Positions 13,201-25,999 are shown, counted from the stretch's first letter. The stretch is DNA of 64,000 bases from Polytrichum commune (GCA_950295325.1 OX485803.1:9052001-9116000), one strand, 5' to 3'. A program made the numbers and translations. The notes: a model not told the origin generated them from the sequence alone.

Positions 13201-13643
13201 CTTCTTCTTCTTCTTACTTTTTTTGGAGTAAGAAGGCACAAGCCAAAGCCAAGAATGAAGCGCAGCAACAATCAAGATATGCGGGGCTTAATCGAACGCC
13301 GAAAAAGACGTGTGTTATGATGGGATTGGACTATGTGCTCAAAACGAGGACACCATTGGAGGTTCAGTAGTTAACACAACTGGGAGGTCCTATGTGATCT
13401 CTTACAAAGAAAGAAAAATCTTCCCTTTGATCTCTTATAATTTTGCATCTCAACTCCGATATTGACGCTGGAAACGACACAATTGCTAACTAGCTGGGAC
13501 AATTCACGATCCCATCCAACAGCCAAAAGTGTACATGGAGTTGAAAGTGTTCGTTGTAGGCCCACATACCTCACAGACACCCCAAATGCCATATTACACC
13601 TAAACTTTGAAGAATGCAATCCCGCCACAAACCCTAAACCCAT
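10275..13643 (-). CDS. EF-hand calcium-binding protein with C-terminal membrane segments
   Basis: Five exons are proposed on the minus strand: 13643-13570, 13035-12981, 12336-12210, 12074-12002 and 10541-10275. Exon 1 (MGLGFVAGLHSSKF...) ends AG| and joins exon 2 (A|AGC) to give SVRSFVTSESYKKLDDDIFIK. Exons 3-5 read on through ELGVQDLYCAILLVYN, DINKTLPGPFNDPPSKEEVE and a canonical EF-hand loop DKNDTGTLDRTE. Two hydrophobic stretches follow (NILLFSFVIPTIVVM and IYSAIMTTLIVFAG). The product is about 199 residues, probably a Ca2+-binding membrane-anchored protein. Every junction but one is in phase. Exon 2 to exon 3 fits only if the donor shifts four bases to GTGGGC or a small exon is missing. 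Introns 1 and 2 both start with the end of repeat family R. The exact family and membrane are inferred. Confidence 0.75.
11061..11600 (-). repeat. Tandem duplication inside the last intron of the EF-hand gene
   Basis: A segment of about 225 bp at 11061-11300 recurs at 11376-11600, about 315 bp later and in the same orientation. Shared blocks are CTCTAGATTCATGTAG, CTACCAA.C.TAGGGTTGC and CAAGATGACCTCCAAGTCAA. It lies within the 1.46-kb intron between exons 4 and 5 and does not touch the splice sites. Confidence 0.75.
12640..12980 (+). repeat. Dispersed repeat family R, copy 2 (begins at the intron 2 donor)
   Basis: Landmarks are GGACACCTACAGTTGAGTGG, AAGACACATCTTATGATG, TGGGAGGGCCCATGTGATCA and a terminal GGCCCACATAC. 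On the gene strand this terminus reads GTATGTGGGCC and begins at the splice donor after exon 2. The copy matches the one at 13285-13569 closely in the donor-proximal 280 bp. Confidence 0.75.
13285..13569 (+). repeat. Dispersed repeat family R, copy 3 (begins at the intron 1 donor)
   Basis: This copy has the same orientation as copy 2 and the same terminal GGCCCACATAC at its right end. On the gene strand the terminus is the GTATGTGGGCC donor of intron 1. Homology to copy 2 runs from the donor through an ATAAGAG...GAAGATT block to a CATCATAA.A block and then fades. The exon sequences flanking the two copies are not alike. Confidence 0.75.
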
Positions 13644-14041
13644 TTTGCCCACACACCTGCCTACCAAGAACCCACTACTTCTGTACGTGAAGCGTGCGCA
13701 ATCTCTCATTTCCTAGGAAGAACATTTAACCAAAATCCACATGATCTCGTCCTCCACTAATTCCTAAATCAAGTTGCTTGCAGGGCAGTGGATCCAGAGA
13801 GCACTCACATTTGAGATTCCCCATCGTGCTTGCGCTTTGGTCCTTTCGTTTCCTGTCTGTGCTTCCTGAATCCTGGCTTGGCTATGGCCATATAGCCCAT
13901 CCCCGCAGCATATCCACGGGCTTAGGCAGAAATGTAGGGGACCAGTCACAGCAGGGAAACTCGTGGTGGCAAACCATACCCAAAATACTTCTCCACTACG
14001 TTCAAGTCAACTCTTCAACCTGCACCGGTTGTGGTATATAG

Positions 14042-14460
14042 TGTCACCGACACTATTTGCGAAGTCAAATATTGTATTTAGTGTCAAATGGGATTTTATG
14101 CCACCGTAGTAACTTTTCTCATGACGCTTCTTATGACTAGGCTTACAAATGTTGTCATGGATGATTGAAAGTTGGATGAAACGCATGCCAATTATTGATA
14201 CAAAGTCTGGTATGTTTTGCATCTTTAAAATTATATTATGAAATATTGTCATGGAGGATTGAAATTTGGATGGAAAATCACTTAGTAAGTGACAGTTTTT
14301 TCAATGTCGTAAATCTATATTGCCCATAATTTTTTTACAAGGATTGACAAATAATGTCAAATTTATGTTTAGTGTTGGTGACATTACATAGGCGGTTCAC
14401 AATTAGTATTTGAGCAAGACAAATAGAGTTGGTGACACTAAATATAATATCTAATGTAGC
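14042..14460 (+). repeat. Short inverted-repeat element family M, copy 1
   Basis: About 420 bp, shared with 23168-23525 and 48303-48700. The ends are inverted copies of each other around ATTGTATTTAGTGTCA and GTGACACTAAATATAAT. Internal shared blocks are TTACAAGGAATGACAAATAATGT (as a consensus with few changes), GATGAAATATTGTCAT and TTTAGTGTTGGTGACA. This fits a MITE. There is no coding capacity. Confidence 0.75.
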
Positions 14461-14559
14461 ATGTCAATGGTGAGCAATTACATAATGTAAAAGTTTTTAT
14501 TTCTAGTTAATTGGGCTTAGAAAACAAACGACTGAAAATAAATGAAACCCAATGTGACA

Positions 14560-15080
14560 TTTTACAATAGAGAAATGAGACCTATTACCATGGGATTCAT
14601 GTTTTGCGACTAATCATGGTCATATGCACTTCATATAAATGTGAATTCTTGTAGGGTGAAATCAAGTGCAAAGGTAGTAAATATCTTGTACTCATGCATA
14701 TAATGTTTTAAAGGACATAGGGAGTAATTTTTAGGAACGTCAATAACCAACATATTCTTCAACGATGGTGAGCTGCCAAACCATCATATCAATAAGACTG
14801 TTTGGACCACATCAGCAATCTTGGGATGATACATAACCTTTTGTAACTGAAGGTTGGGGCATGAATGAACTTGTTAGTGGCGTAATCAACCGTGCATAGA
14901 GAACATATAATGCAAGAGTAAGTATGACATCTAGTGACCCTCTTTCCCATTGCCAAGGATAAAACCATAGTCATGGCAATTGCATTGCATGACATAAAAA
15001 AAAACATGCATTTGGCATGTCTTCTCCTTATTGGATAATGGTGATAATGCCTTTAAATCCAATGTTTGAGATGATTTAGT
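14560..15080 (-). mobile_element. Decayed 3' end of a MULE/SWIM transposase (relative of 54100-57687)
   Basis: In two minus-strand frames this stretch resembles the end of the larger transposase at 54100-55428. The matching pieces are CNCHDYGFILGNGKEG (against CTCPDFTKISSHALGKKGK) and TVDYATNKFIHAPTFSY (against CKLDYESDKFIHAPTYTY). The two copies also share a downstream CCTATTACCATGG block (14582 and 53942). The frames are broken by frameshifts and stops. Nothing of the N-terminal half is recognisable. Confidence 0.7.
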
Positions 15081-16690
15081 GTACCAATAGTGAATGCTTT
15101 TACTTTATACTCATTCTAGACTACCGTTATCTTAGTTCTGGTCAACTGTACCAATAGTGGCCCATGTTAAACTTAGACTTTTACCATATACACTCAATCA
15201 TGTGTGAGGTGCTTTATTATATGAGGTCCTTTCATGTGCTTTGGTAAAAGGACGACATGATTACGTTGGATTGTCTTTGAAATTCTAGTGTTTGGATGTG
15301 CATCCGGATTTGGTGGAATGTAGAAATGTGACCAAGGATGGGAGATTTGGCACAGTTTTCAACAAACAACCTAACAAATTGCGATTTTGCTTCTTGTTGT
15401 TAAAGCTAAAGTCTAGAGTTCTCTAAGGCAAACAACTCCTCATATTGGTCACAACTTTCACTTGCCACATGCTCGAAAAGATTGACCAATCAAACACAAT
15501 TTTATTTTTGCTCCCATGCACACAACAATTGATTGACAACTCTTGCCAAAGCTCTAAAAATTTGTCTAAAATTGTTTACATTTTTTTATTGCAATGAACA
15601 TTTTATGCACTCTTGGGTAAATCTACTAAGGTTTGCAGTGGAAATGACAAGTACTCTCACAACCCTCCATAGGAGAGGAGGGTCTACACAAACGTAAATC
15701 TTGGTATTTAAGCAATCCATTTTGCTTGCTCAACATTTGCCATGAAAGCTTTGAAGTTTACATCATGGACACCAAGTCTCCAACATAACAACATCAAGAG
15801 TTTTCCCTAAAAATTAGTTGAGCATGCACATCCTCATATTGCACAACACAACATGTTATTGTGAGTACCAACTTTCAATGTTTGTTGTGGTAGACATGCC
15901 AGACCATTGTACGTAGTCCGTCCCCAAAGGCATTTCACATGACCAATCATGCTCCATAAATTTACCATGGCACCCCTACTTCACATTCCCGTCAATAGAT
16001 GTACACTTTATAAGATATTTGCGAAGATCTTGAACACAAACACCTTATTTATTGACTACCCAAGAAAACAATTGTAATTGAATGCATTTGACATTGTGCA
16101 CTTTAATCTTATGAAATTCTACACATATCAAATATGGTTTACAGCGCTTTAAGCATTTAGTGATCTTCAAAAAGCCACAATATGGAGATTTTCAAGTAAA
16201 AATAAAAAGGATGGAAAGAAAGTTGTGAGGGATTCAATGGTGGTGAACCAACAAGGATGTACAACTTAGGATATTTGGTGAGTTGTTGATATCTATAGAC
16301 ACTTATTATTATTGTTGATGAAGGAAATGTTCAACATTTTAATGCACCTAACAAAGTGCAACACAAATCCAATGTTGGGACATTATCATAAGCTTTGTTG
16401 TTGAGGACCATTGCCTCTTTTAGGCTTAATTCCATATTTGTTTTGTCAAAACCATTATCAAGGCCTCCATCTTGGACTGAGAGAATTCAATGCCCATGTA
16501 CAAACCGGCATGCTATGCCACTCAAGTCACATGTCATTCCTAGACTTCATAATAATTATTGTTTTGGTGACCTCATGTATGCCAAAAAAAATTTATCCAA
16601 CATTCATGGCATCAACACAAACGTTGAAGTACAAACCTAGATATACCTCAAGGACTAAGATTGTCTCTTATCTTTAACCCCAAGTCAACA
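15081..16690. other. Spacer, possibly further transposon debris
   Basis: No feature that I can name. It may hold strongly decayed upstream parts of the transposase relic to its left, but no conserved motif is visible. Confidence 0.3.
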
Positions 16691-16699
16691 AGATAACAC

Positions 16700-17680
16700 A
16701 CCAAGTTGCATAGAGTGATCCCCAACAATCCCCTAGTTCCAAAATAATTATGTAAATGAGTATCTTATATATGATATTTTCATTTCCGATTAAAAATGGA
16801 ACACCCACATACTTTTTTTTATGGAGAATTCCTACATTCTAAAAGAAAATGATGGTTTACAAAGACCCTAAGAGTATTCTATAACTCACAATTTGGGGTC
16901 CAGATGTTTATGTACTTGAGTATTGCATTAGCAAGATACTCATTCCAAATACAAAGTATAATCACCATAGTCATGTTTTTTTTTAAATTTGGAAATAAAT
17001 CCATTTTAAAAGCACAAAATGGGCCTTAGCACAAAGCCAAGGCCTCGGCAATGTTTAATTATTAAGGCTTGGGGGTCCAATTTTCTTTTGTACATGGTTT
17101 CTCTCGTGAGACTTTTGTTTCCAATCCAAAGTGGATTCCCTAATCATTAAAGTTTAAATGTGAATAATCTCCATCTCGAAACCACTAAGGCCATGACAAT
17201 GTTCTGTTGTTGAGACTTGGGGCTCCATTTTTTGGGTGTTTCTCAACAAGAGGGTTACTTTTAATCAAAAGCAAAACCCCAACATATTTTTTATAATGGG
17301 AAAAAAGTCAATTTGGAGAGCACATAATGGTTTTTTCAGGGCCTTGTCAATGTTTTGCTAGTGACTTTTAGGGTATAATTTGTTTACGTAAATGGGTGTC
17401 TCTTCAATGAAAGGATGATTCCCAATCCAAAGTAGAATACCTACACATTTTCTAACGAGGAATAACTCAATTTGGAAATTAAAAATTGGTTCATGAAGGC
17501 CTTGTTATTGTTGTACTGCTAATTCTTGGGGGTCCAATTTTTTTTTGTAAACATTAATCTCGTCAACAAGGGGGTCAATTCCAATTAAAATGAACATTTA
17601 TAAATAATAAATGAGAAAAAAAACCCAACGCATTTGTACAAATGGGCCTTGGCAATGTTTTGTTGTTGCACTGTGCTATG
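16700..17680 (+). repeat. Diverged tandem array with units of about 150 bp
   Basis: A motif resembling AAGGCCTTG.CAATGTTTTG followed by CTTGGGGGTCCAATTTT recurs. The GGGGTCC anchor lies near 16895, 17072, 17219, 17371 and 17528, which gives steps of about 177, 147, 152 and 157 bp. Units also share CCAATCCAAAGT.GA and CTC.TCAA..AGGG. Sequence identity between units is modest, so the array is old. Confidence 0.7.
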
Positions 17681-17739
17681 ATGGTCTCTTCAAGTCGAAG
17701 AACATGAAGAGTTTCATGCACAAAACATTATAGTTTTGT

Positions 17740-19330
17740 TTTGGCAACAAGAAGTAATGTGTGGGTGGCAGGACAGAGTATAATGTGTTGCCCAACCCTG
17801 CTATGCCTAATGTTTGGCCTATAAAAATTGGTTCTAAATTGACTATGTTGGAGGCCTCTATATTGGAAGAAGGTGGATTTAAAGTTGCTTGTTTTGGAGA
17901 ATGCCATGGGGTCTACTAGGGAGGTCCCAATACAAAGCACCCCACGAGTCGGGATGGGAAATTTGTCCATAATACCGTAGTTTACTAGCAGGTTAGGCAA
18001 CTTGTTGCCTAATATTTAATTAAAGTTCAAAAAGTAAGTTCGGCACCTAAAAATAGTATATTCATATTTCCGGCAATTTTCTCTTTTAATTTTTAAAAAT
18101 TCGGCTTACATTCATTTTTCTATTTCGACTTATATCTTGTACATCTCTCTTGCATTGAATGACAAGTAAGATGTGAGTGAAGAGTTGAGAATGCTCTGTG
18201 CTTTATGCAAGTAGAGTGGAGTTGTGTTCAACAATGCATATGGGATATGTAAACTTTGAGGTGAAGCACCTAGTTAGACGTCATTTTTATAACACGCATA
18301 ACTTTAGCATAGAGTCTTCAAATGATATAAAATTTGTTGGAGGTGAAATATTACTTGATTTCTAAACTTTTCTTAGACCAACAAAATTCCAAAAAGGTTG
18401 ATCTTCTATGCACAAATGAGCTCCAAAAAACTGTTATGAACGCATTTTAATTTTTTTATCTTTACACGGCTGCAATGTTTTGTCCATATCTTTTGCATAA
18501 AGACTTATTTTGACACAAAACTTGTTGGAGGTGGAAGAAGGATTGATTTCTCAACTTTTGTTAGTTGGACAAAATTCTATAAAAACTTCATCTTCTATGC
18601 TCAATTGGACTCCAAAAATTTGTGTACAACACATTTGAAAAGCCTCGCCTAGAGTCTTGCTACTTCTTAACCCATATTCTTTGTGGACTAATGTACGTGA
18701 GCTTGATTACAAAAGGAGCACCTTCTCTCCTTCAAAATTCACATATGCTTCCACTGTAAGTAAAACTCTAGTGAGAAGTAAAAATTTCTTACTTTTAGGC
18801 AATTTTGAAAAATAATTAATTTTATATTCGGCAAAAAATGCCAATAATATTCCAACATTTTAGGCATCTATTTTTAGAATTATTTTGTGCCGAACCTGCT
18901 ATTAAACTACGGTAGTCTGGCTTTTGAACCCCATCATCAACACATGACACTCACCCATTCGTTCAAAATAGTAATTGTGGAGAAGGTGGACTTGACTCCT
19001 CCTCCATATGGCAAGATCTTATGTTGTGTGCAACCGGGGAAGCGCCACCCCTAATAAGCATTACAATATTACATTTGAAAAATATCCCATATGCTCATGC
19101 GTATCTTTCCTAAAGATGCACAACCCTATCATTGGTGGTAGACAACCATATGTTCCATGCAAACATATGTATAATTTATTTTTGTTGGTGTTGCATGCGG
19201 ATGAGGAGGGACGATGACTTCATCCATAATAGTACCTGGAGCCCTACTTCTTTGGAGAGACTCCTTAGCCATGATCCTATGGTTTACATTGCATTGGATT
19301 GTATGTACTACTACATTTGTATGGGATAGT
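17740..19330 (+). mobile_element. Second MULE/SWIM transposase relic, split by an inserted element
   Basis: The left part (17740-17974) encodes MPNVWPIKIGSKLTMLEAS, which matches VPNTWPMKIGTNLSREEV of the transposase at 54100-55428. The right part (18915-19330) encodes a SWIM-type zinc-binding stretch, CSCVSFLKMHN followed by PYVPCKHMYNLFLLVL, and then in a shifted frame DDDFIHNSTWSPTSLERLLS. Unlike the larger copy, it keeps the Cys-x-His pair of SWIM. The two parts are separated by the inverted-repeat element at 17975-18912. Confidence 0.7.
17975..18912. mobile_element. 938-bp inverted-repeat DNA element inserted in the MULE relic
   Basis: The left end reads CCGTAGTTTACTAGCAGGTT and the reverse complement of the right end reads CCGTAGTTTAATAGCAGGTT. 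TA lies on both sides (17973-17974 and 18913-18914), as in a TA target duplication. The interior is non-coding. It holds a diverged direct repeat of about 110 bp (18328-18440 and 18513-18620, both with TTGTTGGAGGTG and ATCTTCTATGC). This is best read as a non-autonomous DNA transposon, with the superfamily not settled. Confidence 0.75.
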
Positions 19331-20680
19331 TTAAGAGTTTACTTTTGACAATCTAGCTACTAATACATTTTGTTATGAGTGAATTTTTATTTTGAGAAAT
19401 ACATTTGTTTGCGAGCAACCATATAGCTATGAGAAAGGAATATACAAAATGTATGCAAAAGACATTCCAAAAATAGTGGTACATTTACTTATCTTTTGAA
19501 CTTCCATGTTGAACATTTGAAAATGTTAGATTATAAACCACGACAATTAAATAGTCATGTCTAGTTTCATCAAAATTAGGCTAACAAAACTAAGTGCCAC
19601 AATATTCATCAAAATTAAGTTAACAATGAATTGTTGTATGGTTTCATTGATTTTGAGGGTAGTAACAAAAAAAATCGGTCAACCCTAAAATAAAACAAAA
19701 TTTAGGCAACATCTTAAAAAACATTTCTTGGGCAACTCTAAGAACATGTCTTAGGCAATAACAAATTGTTTTCAGTCTTTCCAAAAATTAAAATGTAGGC
19801 CTATATATAGACCTATAAATCCACAAATATAGGCTCAGAGGGTTTGCTTACATGACCATGCTCATGTTCTAGTATTAGTAGTAGTAGTAGTAGTATATCA
19901 AGCCTGGGGCGGCAACTCATGGTAAATTTTTGGAGACACCTGCAACAACCACTTATTTTCAAGGGGGTATTATTTTTAAGAATTAGAATATTAGAAGCCC
20001 TTAAAGTAGAAAAATCCTACTAAGCTTAAAATTATGATACTCTATTGGTAATTATAAATCTAGAATGCATTCAATATTAATAACCCTATTTTCCTCACAT
20101 AATTTTGACAACCTTTAATTTTTAGCCGAGGGGGGTGCATTGTTGTGGTATGGCAAGAAGAAAACACAATAGAAATTAATTACACCAACAAGATTATAAT
20201 GGAGAAATGCAAGTAGAGTGCAAACTTAAAATTTAGTGTGCTAAGAAACACAACTGTCCAACATTTGTAGGATAGCAAGAGTTTGCACAACGTTTGCAAA
20301 ATAATTTCAAACATCAAATATTGTCTCAAATATACCCCTTTGTGTCAACGTTTAAACATAATGGAGTTCAAAGTATCCTTAATGAAGAGAAACCTCCATG
20401 GAATAAAATTGAGCCCCCCATCTTTGTTGATGAAGGAAAATGTGATCCCTTACACATGTTATATTGCATTTTTTTAATAATTGGTTTCCAACATTAATTT
20501 GCCCCTTATATTTTATATAGTATTCTTCAAAATTCTACCTCAAATGAATACTAAATACCTTATATTTTATTTCATGTCGTTTCTAAAATACCGCTAGTGC
20601 CCCCCCCCCCCGCGGATACCAAGTTATTGGATACTAGTACATGTATTTCTAGACATTTGTCCTCCTTTATTGCGCAACGT
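19331..20680. other. Spacer with a (TAG)n microsatellite and a poly-C run
   Basis: Non-coding as far as I can see. A (TAG)n run lies at 19872-19893 and twelve C lie near 20600. Confidence 0.4.
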
Positions 20681-20689
20681 TGACCACTC

Positions 20690-21290
20690 ACATGATAGCA
20701 CTCCATCCTAGCTCCATATACAATGTTTATGGTTGGATGGAATTGGTTTTTGTTTCATTGTTTTAGCAATTGCAATTCATACAAATTATCACTTCAAATT
20801 TTAGATTCAAAATTAAGATGCACATGGTACATGGGGGGTCAAAGTGAAGATTCTCTTTCTTGTCAAGTTATTACATAGGCTCTTCCAATTGTTAAACATG
20901 GAGTCTAGAATGGATAATATATTCTAAGCACATAACATTGCATCACACAACGTTTGGTGGGCCCACACATGAAAGGAGCATTGTACCCTCTTGACTCTTG
21001 TGCTCTCCATTTCCCAAAGTAGATTCAACATGAATATGAAAGCGAGGCCCCCAAGACATCCATCATGTGGCACCCTACAATAGGTTAGTTATGAGCCTTG
21101 ACAATATAGTATCAATTGTCCCCATTCAATTTTGTAAACACATTTTTAATGGACAGAGAACAACTCTCAAAAGTTGAAAAACATTTCACTTCAATATCAT
21201 CGTAACCTGCGTCTTTTTGGTGTCCAATTTTAAGTACAAGCCTTGTCATGCCACTCAAATTATATCCGTGTCCAATTAAGAAAAATGACC
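20690..21290 (-). repeat. Dispersed repeat family R, copy 4 (with an internal insertion)
   Basis: In the opposite orientation to copies 2 and 3. The left part (to about 20945) matches the AAAGTGAAGATTCTC and GGAGTCTAGAATGG blocks. The right part (about 21185-21290) matches TCTTTTTGGTGTCC and GCCACTCAAATTATAT. The 240 bp between them are foreign to the family. Confidence 0.6.
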
Positions 21291-21299
21291 ATATAAAGG

Positions 21300-22700
21300 G
21301 TCATCTACTTAAGTAAGGGTGCCCACTACAAGATCATGAGTTGCATGACCTAGATTGCAACTTCCAAGCCCAATGTGGGACCCTTGTAGATATTGTGTGG
21401 TGTAACTTGAGTACAATCTACCCTCTATATTTGATACCCCTATAAGTGTTAAGATTTTGTGTGTGTCAACATTTTTTCCTACTCCCTACTTGGGGAGACT
21501 ACAAAGATGTTAAGTGTAACATGAATGTCTACTCCCCTCTTTGTATATTTTCCTCTATATATGTTGTTTTATTATACTATATAATACCATGTAATATAAC
21601 ATATAGTATAGAATTGCAAATAAACCCCCAATAAAAATGATGAAGTTGATGATTTTGATTGCAAGTCCCTCTCAAGTCTTGTCAATGCGGTTTGCTCTAG
21701 TGACTTGAACCACAATGTACCAATGCTCAAATTCTTGAGGATGTTGCTTCTAACATTTCATATGTGTATGTCAAATTGCATACCATTAGAAAGCTATTGA
21801 AAAGATGATTCCAATGGTAGTAGTTTTGTTGAAGTCCAACATCTATCAAGTGGGTTATGCTTGTCTGAAATCTGCCTTCCAAGTCTCTTACAACACCCAC
21901 GAGTTTTGTCCTTGAAATTTTGAGGGTGTTTTCTTTACTTTTCGTGTATAGAATTTATGTCCTTGTAGTAAAGGATCAATTTAGCAACTATCTTTCAAAT
22001 GAAACTAGGGGTAGTACAAATGGGAAAGACTTCAGAGTTTAGTTCTCCTAAAAAATGTGTGTATCGACAATGTTATGCATTTGGTTAAGAAATTAGAACA
22101 ATTGAAAAGAAGATTGATCTTCAAGTCCATGTGAATGAACTCAACCATACCTCTATAGATGCCTTCTTCCATCCTAGAGGAATGGAAGTGGAGGAGTGAA
22201 ACTCCTCACATGTATTTTGAAACTTCATTTAATGTTACAATAGTATTCTACTCGAGTTACATTTATAAGTGTTAGCTTCTTGTTCATTCAACTTTGTATT
22301 TGTTAAAAAAAAATCCACTCCCTGTCATTAACAAATATAGAGGGTAGATTGAAGTTAGGTGGTCATCTTATTATTTACCGAGCCTTTGAAGTTTGGGTCA
22401 GATTTGCCAAGTTTGGAAATGTGTAATTAATTATAAAATGTACTTATTGGAATACTTGTGAAAGTAGAAGGCATTACCTAAAATATTATAAAATATACAT
22501 ACTAAATCATCACACTAATTTAAATGTCATTCTAGAATGACATAGACAATTTCAAATGGTAAGTCACAAAAATCATAACCTCAATGATATTGAGGACTTT
22601 GTAATGCTTTTGACCTCCAACTTAATTACATGCTTCATTGATGGTTTCACTTCCAAAATGAAATCTTAATGAATTGCTTATTTACTAATTGGAAGTGCAC
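21300..22700. other. Spacer without recognisable feature
   Basis: Short open frames only. No motif or repeat could be supported. Confidence 0.35.

Positions 22701-22702
<2 letters not shown>

Positions 22703-22733
<31 letters not shown>
22703..22733 (+). repeat. (CATA)n/(TA)n microsatellite
   Basis: CATACATACATACA grading into a TA run. Confidence 0.85.
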
Positions 22734-23167
22734 ATTTTAGACCTTGAAGATGAAATGCACTCAATATGGAATTTGTAGTCAAGTGGCCTTCAAGAATGCA
22801 AGGGCAATGTTTTTTTTGAAGTTGAACAGAGTGGGCAACAATTTTTGGTCGGGTTCAGAAATTTCTCTGGAGGGCTGCCCCAACCCGGATCTAACCCCCC
22901 CAAAAGTTGGTGCGGGGGTGTTTACTGTCCACCCTAAACTACCTGGTAATGGACCTAATAAGTGGAGAACAAAGGTAACTAATAACTGCTCACTAGTAAC
23001 TACCACCAATGCTTCCAGAAAGTCCTCGACCATCCTAGTTTCATCGTTCTAAACAATGCTTGCTCACTAGCCACTTATAAACTGTAACAATAGGTTTCAA
23101 GCAATGCCACACTGCAATGTGGCAAGTATCCAAGAACAATCATTCTAAGTAATAGCCGAACCGTGAA

Positions 23168-23525
23168 GTACACTAAATATCATAATTAGTGTCACATGGT
23201 ATTTAATGTCATTATGGTAACTTTTTGGATGACACTTCTTATGAATAAGTAAACAAATATTGTCATGGATGATGGATGAGTTCATTTATTGGCCAAAACC
23301 CTACCTTCTCTTGTTAGCAAACTTGTGATGAAATATTGTCATGAATGACTGAAAATTGGATGAAAAATCACTTTGGAAGTGTCAGTATTCAACACTGTAA
23401 ATATATAATCCCCCAAAAAAATTTACAAGGAATGACAAATAATGTTGGGTTAACATTTAGTGTTGGTTTCACTATACCGCAGTTTACAAATAGTATTGAG
23501 CAAGACAATATCATATTTAATGTAG
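23168..23525 (+). repeat. Short inverted-repeat element family M, copy 2
   Basis: Shares GTGTCACATGGTATTTAATG, GTGATGAAATATTGTCATGA, AATGACAAATAATGTTGG and TTTAGTGTTGG with copies 1 and 3. Its right end is more decayed than theirs. Confidence 0.7.
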
Positions 23526-23920
23526 CTCTCTATCGTAGGGCCCAAATTCCCAATGACTCCAGCAACATGCAAAGTACATAGTTTCCATAACCACAAGTTA
23601 CAGCAGCAAATGCACCACCCTAAGTCCATTATGTGCATGCAACTTGAGCTATTTTGTCACAGCTGGAAGGCAAAAAATCAGATCCGGATATGATTAGTAA
23701 GCAGGCATTAAATAATGTCCAAGAATGTATTGTAGCTCATCAAGCAATTCCTCAATGAGTGAACTATCGCTCTCTGTACCTTATATACTTTTATAAGAAT
23801 TTGACATCTGATATCTGTATCTACATGTCGACTGCAAATTGGTCATCTAATATGTGTAAGGGCCCCTCGCACTCGCGCGGGTACCTAATTCTTACAAGTC
23901 AAAATTGACTGGTTTGTTAC

Positions 23921-25706
23921 CTATCCCCTCATGCTACTAAGAGGCGTGAATGTGGGAGTTAGGTCTGTGTCAATCTTGAGGGAGTATCTCTCAAGAGTGT
24001 ATGATTCATACATGACAGATGTGAGCTTCATGGCTAAAGTGTGTGCTGGTTTGTGGATGGACTTGATGGCAGCTTCACGGCTCTCCCAGATGCACATTGC
24101 AAGGCATTCCTGTCGCTCATTTAGTATCCCATACCAATACTGCAACCACCAACAAATAAAAAAACCATTAGGACTGAGCCAATCCAAATGTTGGAAACTC
24201 ATCACTCATCAAATCCATCTCAAAACAACATTTGAAAAGCCTATAAGAGCAAGGTTGGTTAGCTACACGAACTTACAGCTACCCATCCACGTCCACTTGG
24301 GTTCCACACTCCTGTTTGCTATAATTTGCTACCTCTGAGCCAGGTTTAATTTTGCTAATAGGTAGTAAAGATGTTGTAAAGTGTGTCATTCCAGGCATGC
24401 TATAAGCAAGGTTTAACTTGCATGTAAGCCACTAATTTTCTTAGGCTTTTTGATAACCAAAATAGCTAAGCATCATGTTTCTCGCCATATGTGCGCATTC
24501 ATTTCATCATCAACAGCAGAGTTATATCCAACATGTAACTCGACATCATTCAGATTCACCCCTACTTTAATCAGGTCAAGGTTGAGATTCACCAATCCTC
24601 CTATTTTCCTAAAACCCCTAGGGAGTTTCGGGACGGTGGTGACCTAAAAGCAAGCCATGTAGGTATGGCCGCCTGCCAATCCATAGATAACAATTCATGC
24701 GACCACAGCATCACAATTCTATGCATATATACCTATATCATCTTCTCCAATACTTTCTATATAAACCCCACAGCTACCGAAGAGGACCTTGGCCAATCCA
24801 AGGTGGCAACACTGACTCATCCCTGCGAAGTTTGTTGTCTACTGGAGAGGGCACCCGCATGCAATGCAGCTGGATGAACAAAGAACCCACAAGTGGAAAC
24901 AATACTCCACAACTTCAACAAGCCTCCACTAGAATAAATATTGCACAATTCTAGTACTTATAATGCATACCCACTGAATACGTACTATCTTCTCCAAAGC
25001 TTTCTAAATAAATCCCACAGCTACCGGAGAGGACTCTGGCCAATCCAAGGTCGTATCTTTAAACACACACACACGGGTTTTGATGATTTCCCCACAAGTT
25101 TTTTTTTTCCTGCTTGAAATTAAATGGCAGTGCCGCATGAAATGCAGCTGAATGAAGAAAGACGTACTCAGTATAAATGGAAATAACATTATTTTTCATT
25201 ACCTTCAACAAGCCTCCACTAAGACGGGCTTCTTCTTGAGCCGCCGCATCCGCAAAGAAAAGCTTCTCGGAATCCGCGGATGGTTTCCGGACCGACCGGA
25301 ACACCACAAGGTAGAATTCATTGCCATGATTCTCCACCAGATCCTGAAACTCTTGCTCCCAATGGAAGCAGTCCTCAATTGGAGTGGTGAGCGGATCGGT
25401 GTGCGCGTACTGGTTGGCGCTGAGCTCCTTCACGGTGTACACCGAGGTTTTCTCTGGGATCGCAGGGTTGCTTTGGATGCGGTATTTGGCTTTGATGCTA
25501 CTGGTGCCCACATGATCATTAGACTGCGTTGTTGTCGTTGTTGCTACAACTTGATCTGATTGTTGGGATGATCCTATAACTGCTTCTGGCATCTTGATGA
25601 CTTCTTCGTGCAGGCTTCTGGCAGTACCGGATGCAGGCTCGACTTGGGTTGGTTTGGGAGAGCAAACACTTGAATCTGTGTCTTGGATTGTGATCTGTGC
25701 AGGCAT
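23921..25706 (-). CDS. UPF0643-like protein (fungal-type family), two coding exons
   Basis: Exon 1 is 25706-25203 (168 codons, from MPAQITIQDTDSS) and exon 2 is 24139-23921. They join in phase 0 across GTAATG and TTGCAG, giving GGLLK|YWYGILNE. The product has 240 residues. The first 90 are low-complexity (Ser/Thr/Gln), and the rest is a compact domain with FYLVVFRSVRKPSADSEKLF, SGGLLKYWYG, CLAMCIWESREAAIK and MYESYTLERYSLKI. That order resembles the fungal UPF0643 family as I remember it, whose function is unknown. Just upstream of the ATG is a strong acceptor (TCCTTCCTCAG), so a 5' UTR intron or a further upstream exon is likely. The frame is open and both splice junctions are clean, so it looks functional. 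The family name is from memory and unchecked. Confidence 0.7.
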
Positions 25707-25953
25707 TTCTGAGGAAGGAGGAGACAATGAGTGATCAGAACAACGTGATTGACAATGAAAAATAAGGGTGAGTCTCGATCGATTTCACAATACACTACTT
25801 AAAGTGATGTAAGGACTCAAGAAAGGGTTAGGCTTCGGAAAATCGATCGAAATGTAGTGTGAAGAGGTTGCGGCAAGTGATCTGTGATTGGGATCACATA
25901 ATTGACGGATCTGGAAATCATGAAACATTGCTTGGTGATTCAGGCGTAACCTG

Positions 25954-25956
<3 letters not shown>

Positions 25957-25992
<36 letters not shown>
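25957..25992 (+). repeat. (GA)n microsatellite upstream of the UPF0643-like gene
   Basis: About 18 GA units. On the gene strand this is a CT run about 250 bp upstream of the first recognised ATG, a common setting for plant 5' leaders and promoters. Confidence 0.85.
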
Positions 25993-25995
<3 letters not shown>

Positions 25996-25999
25996 AGCA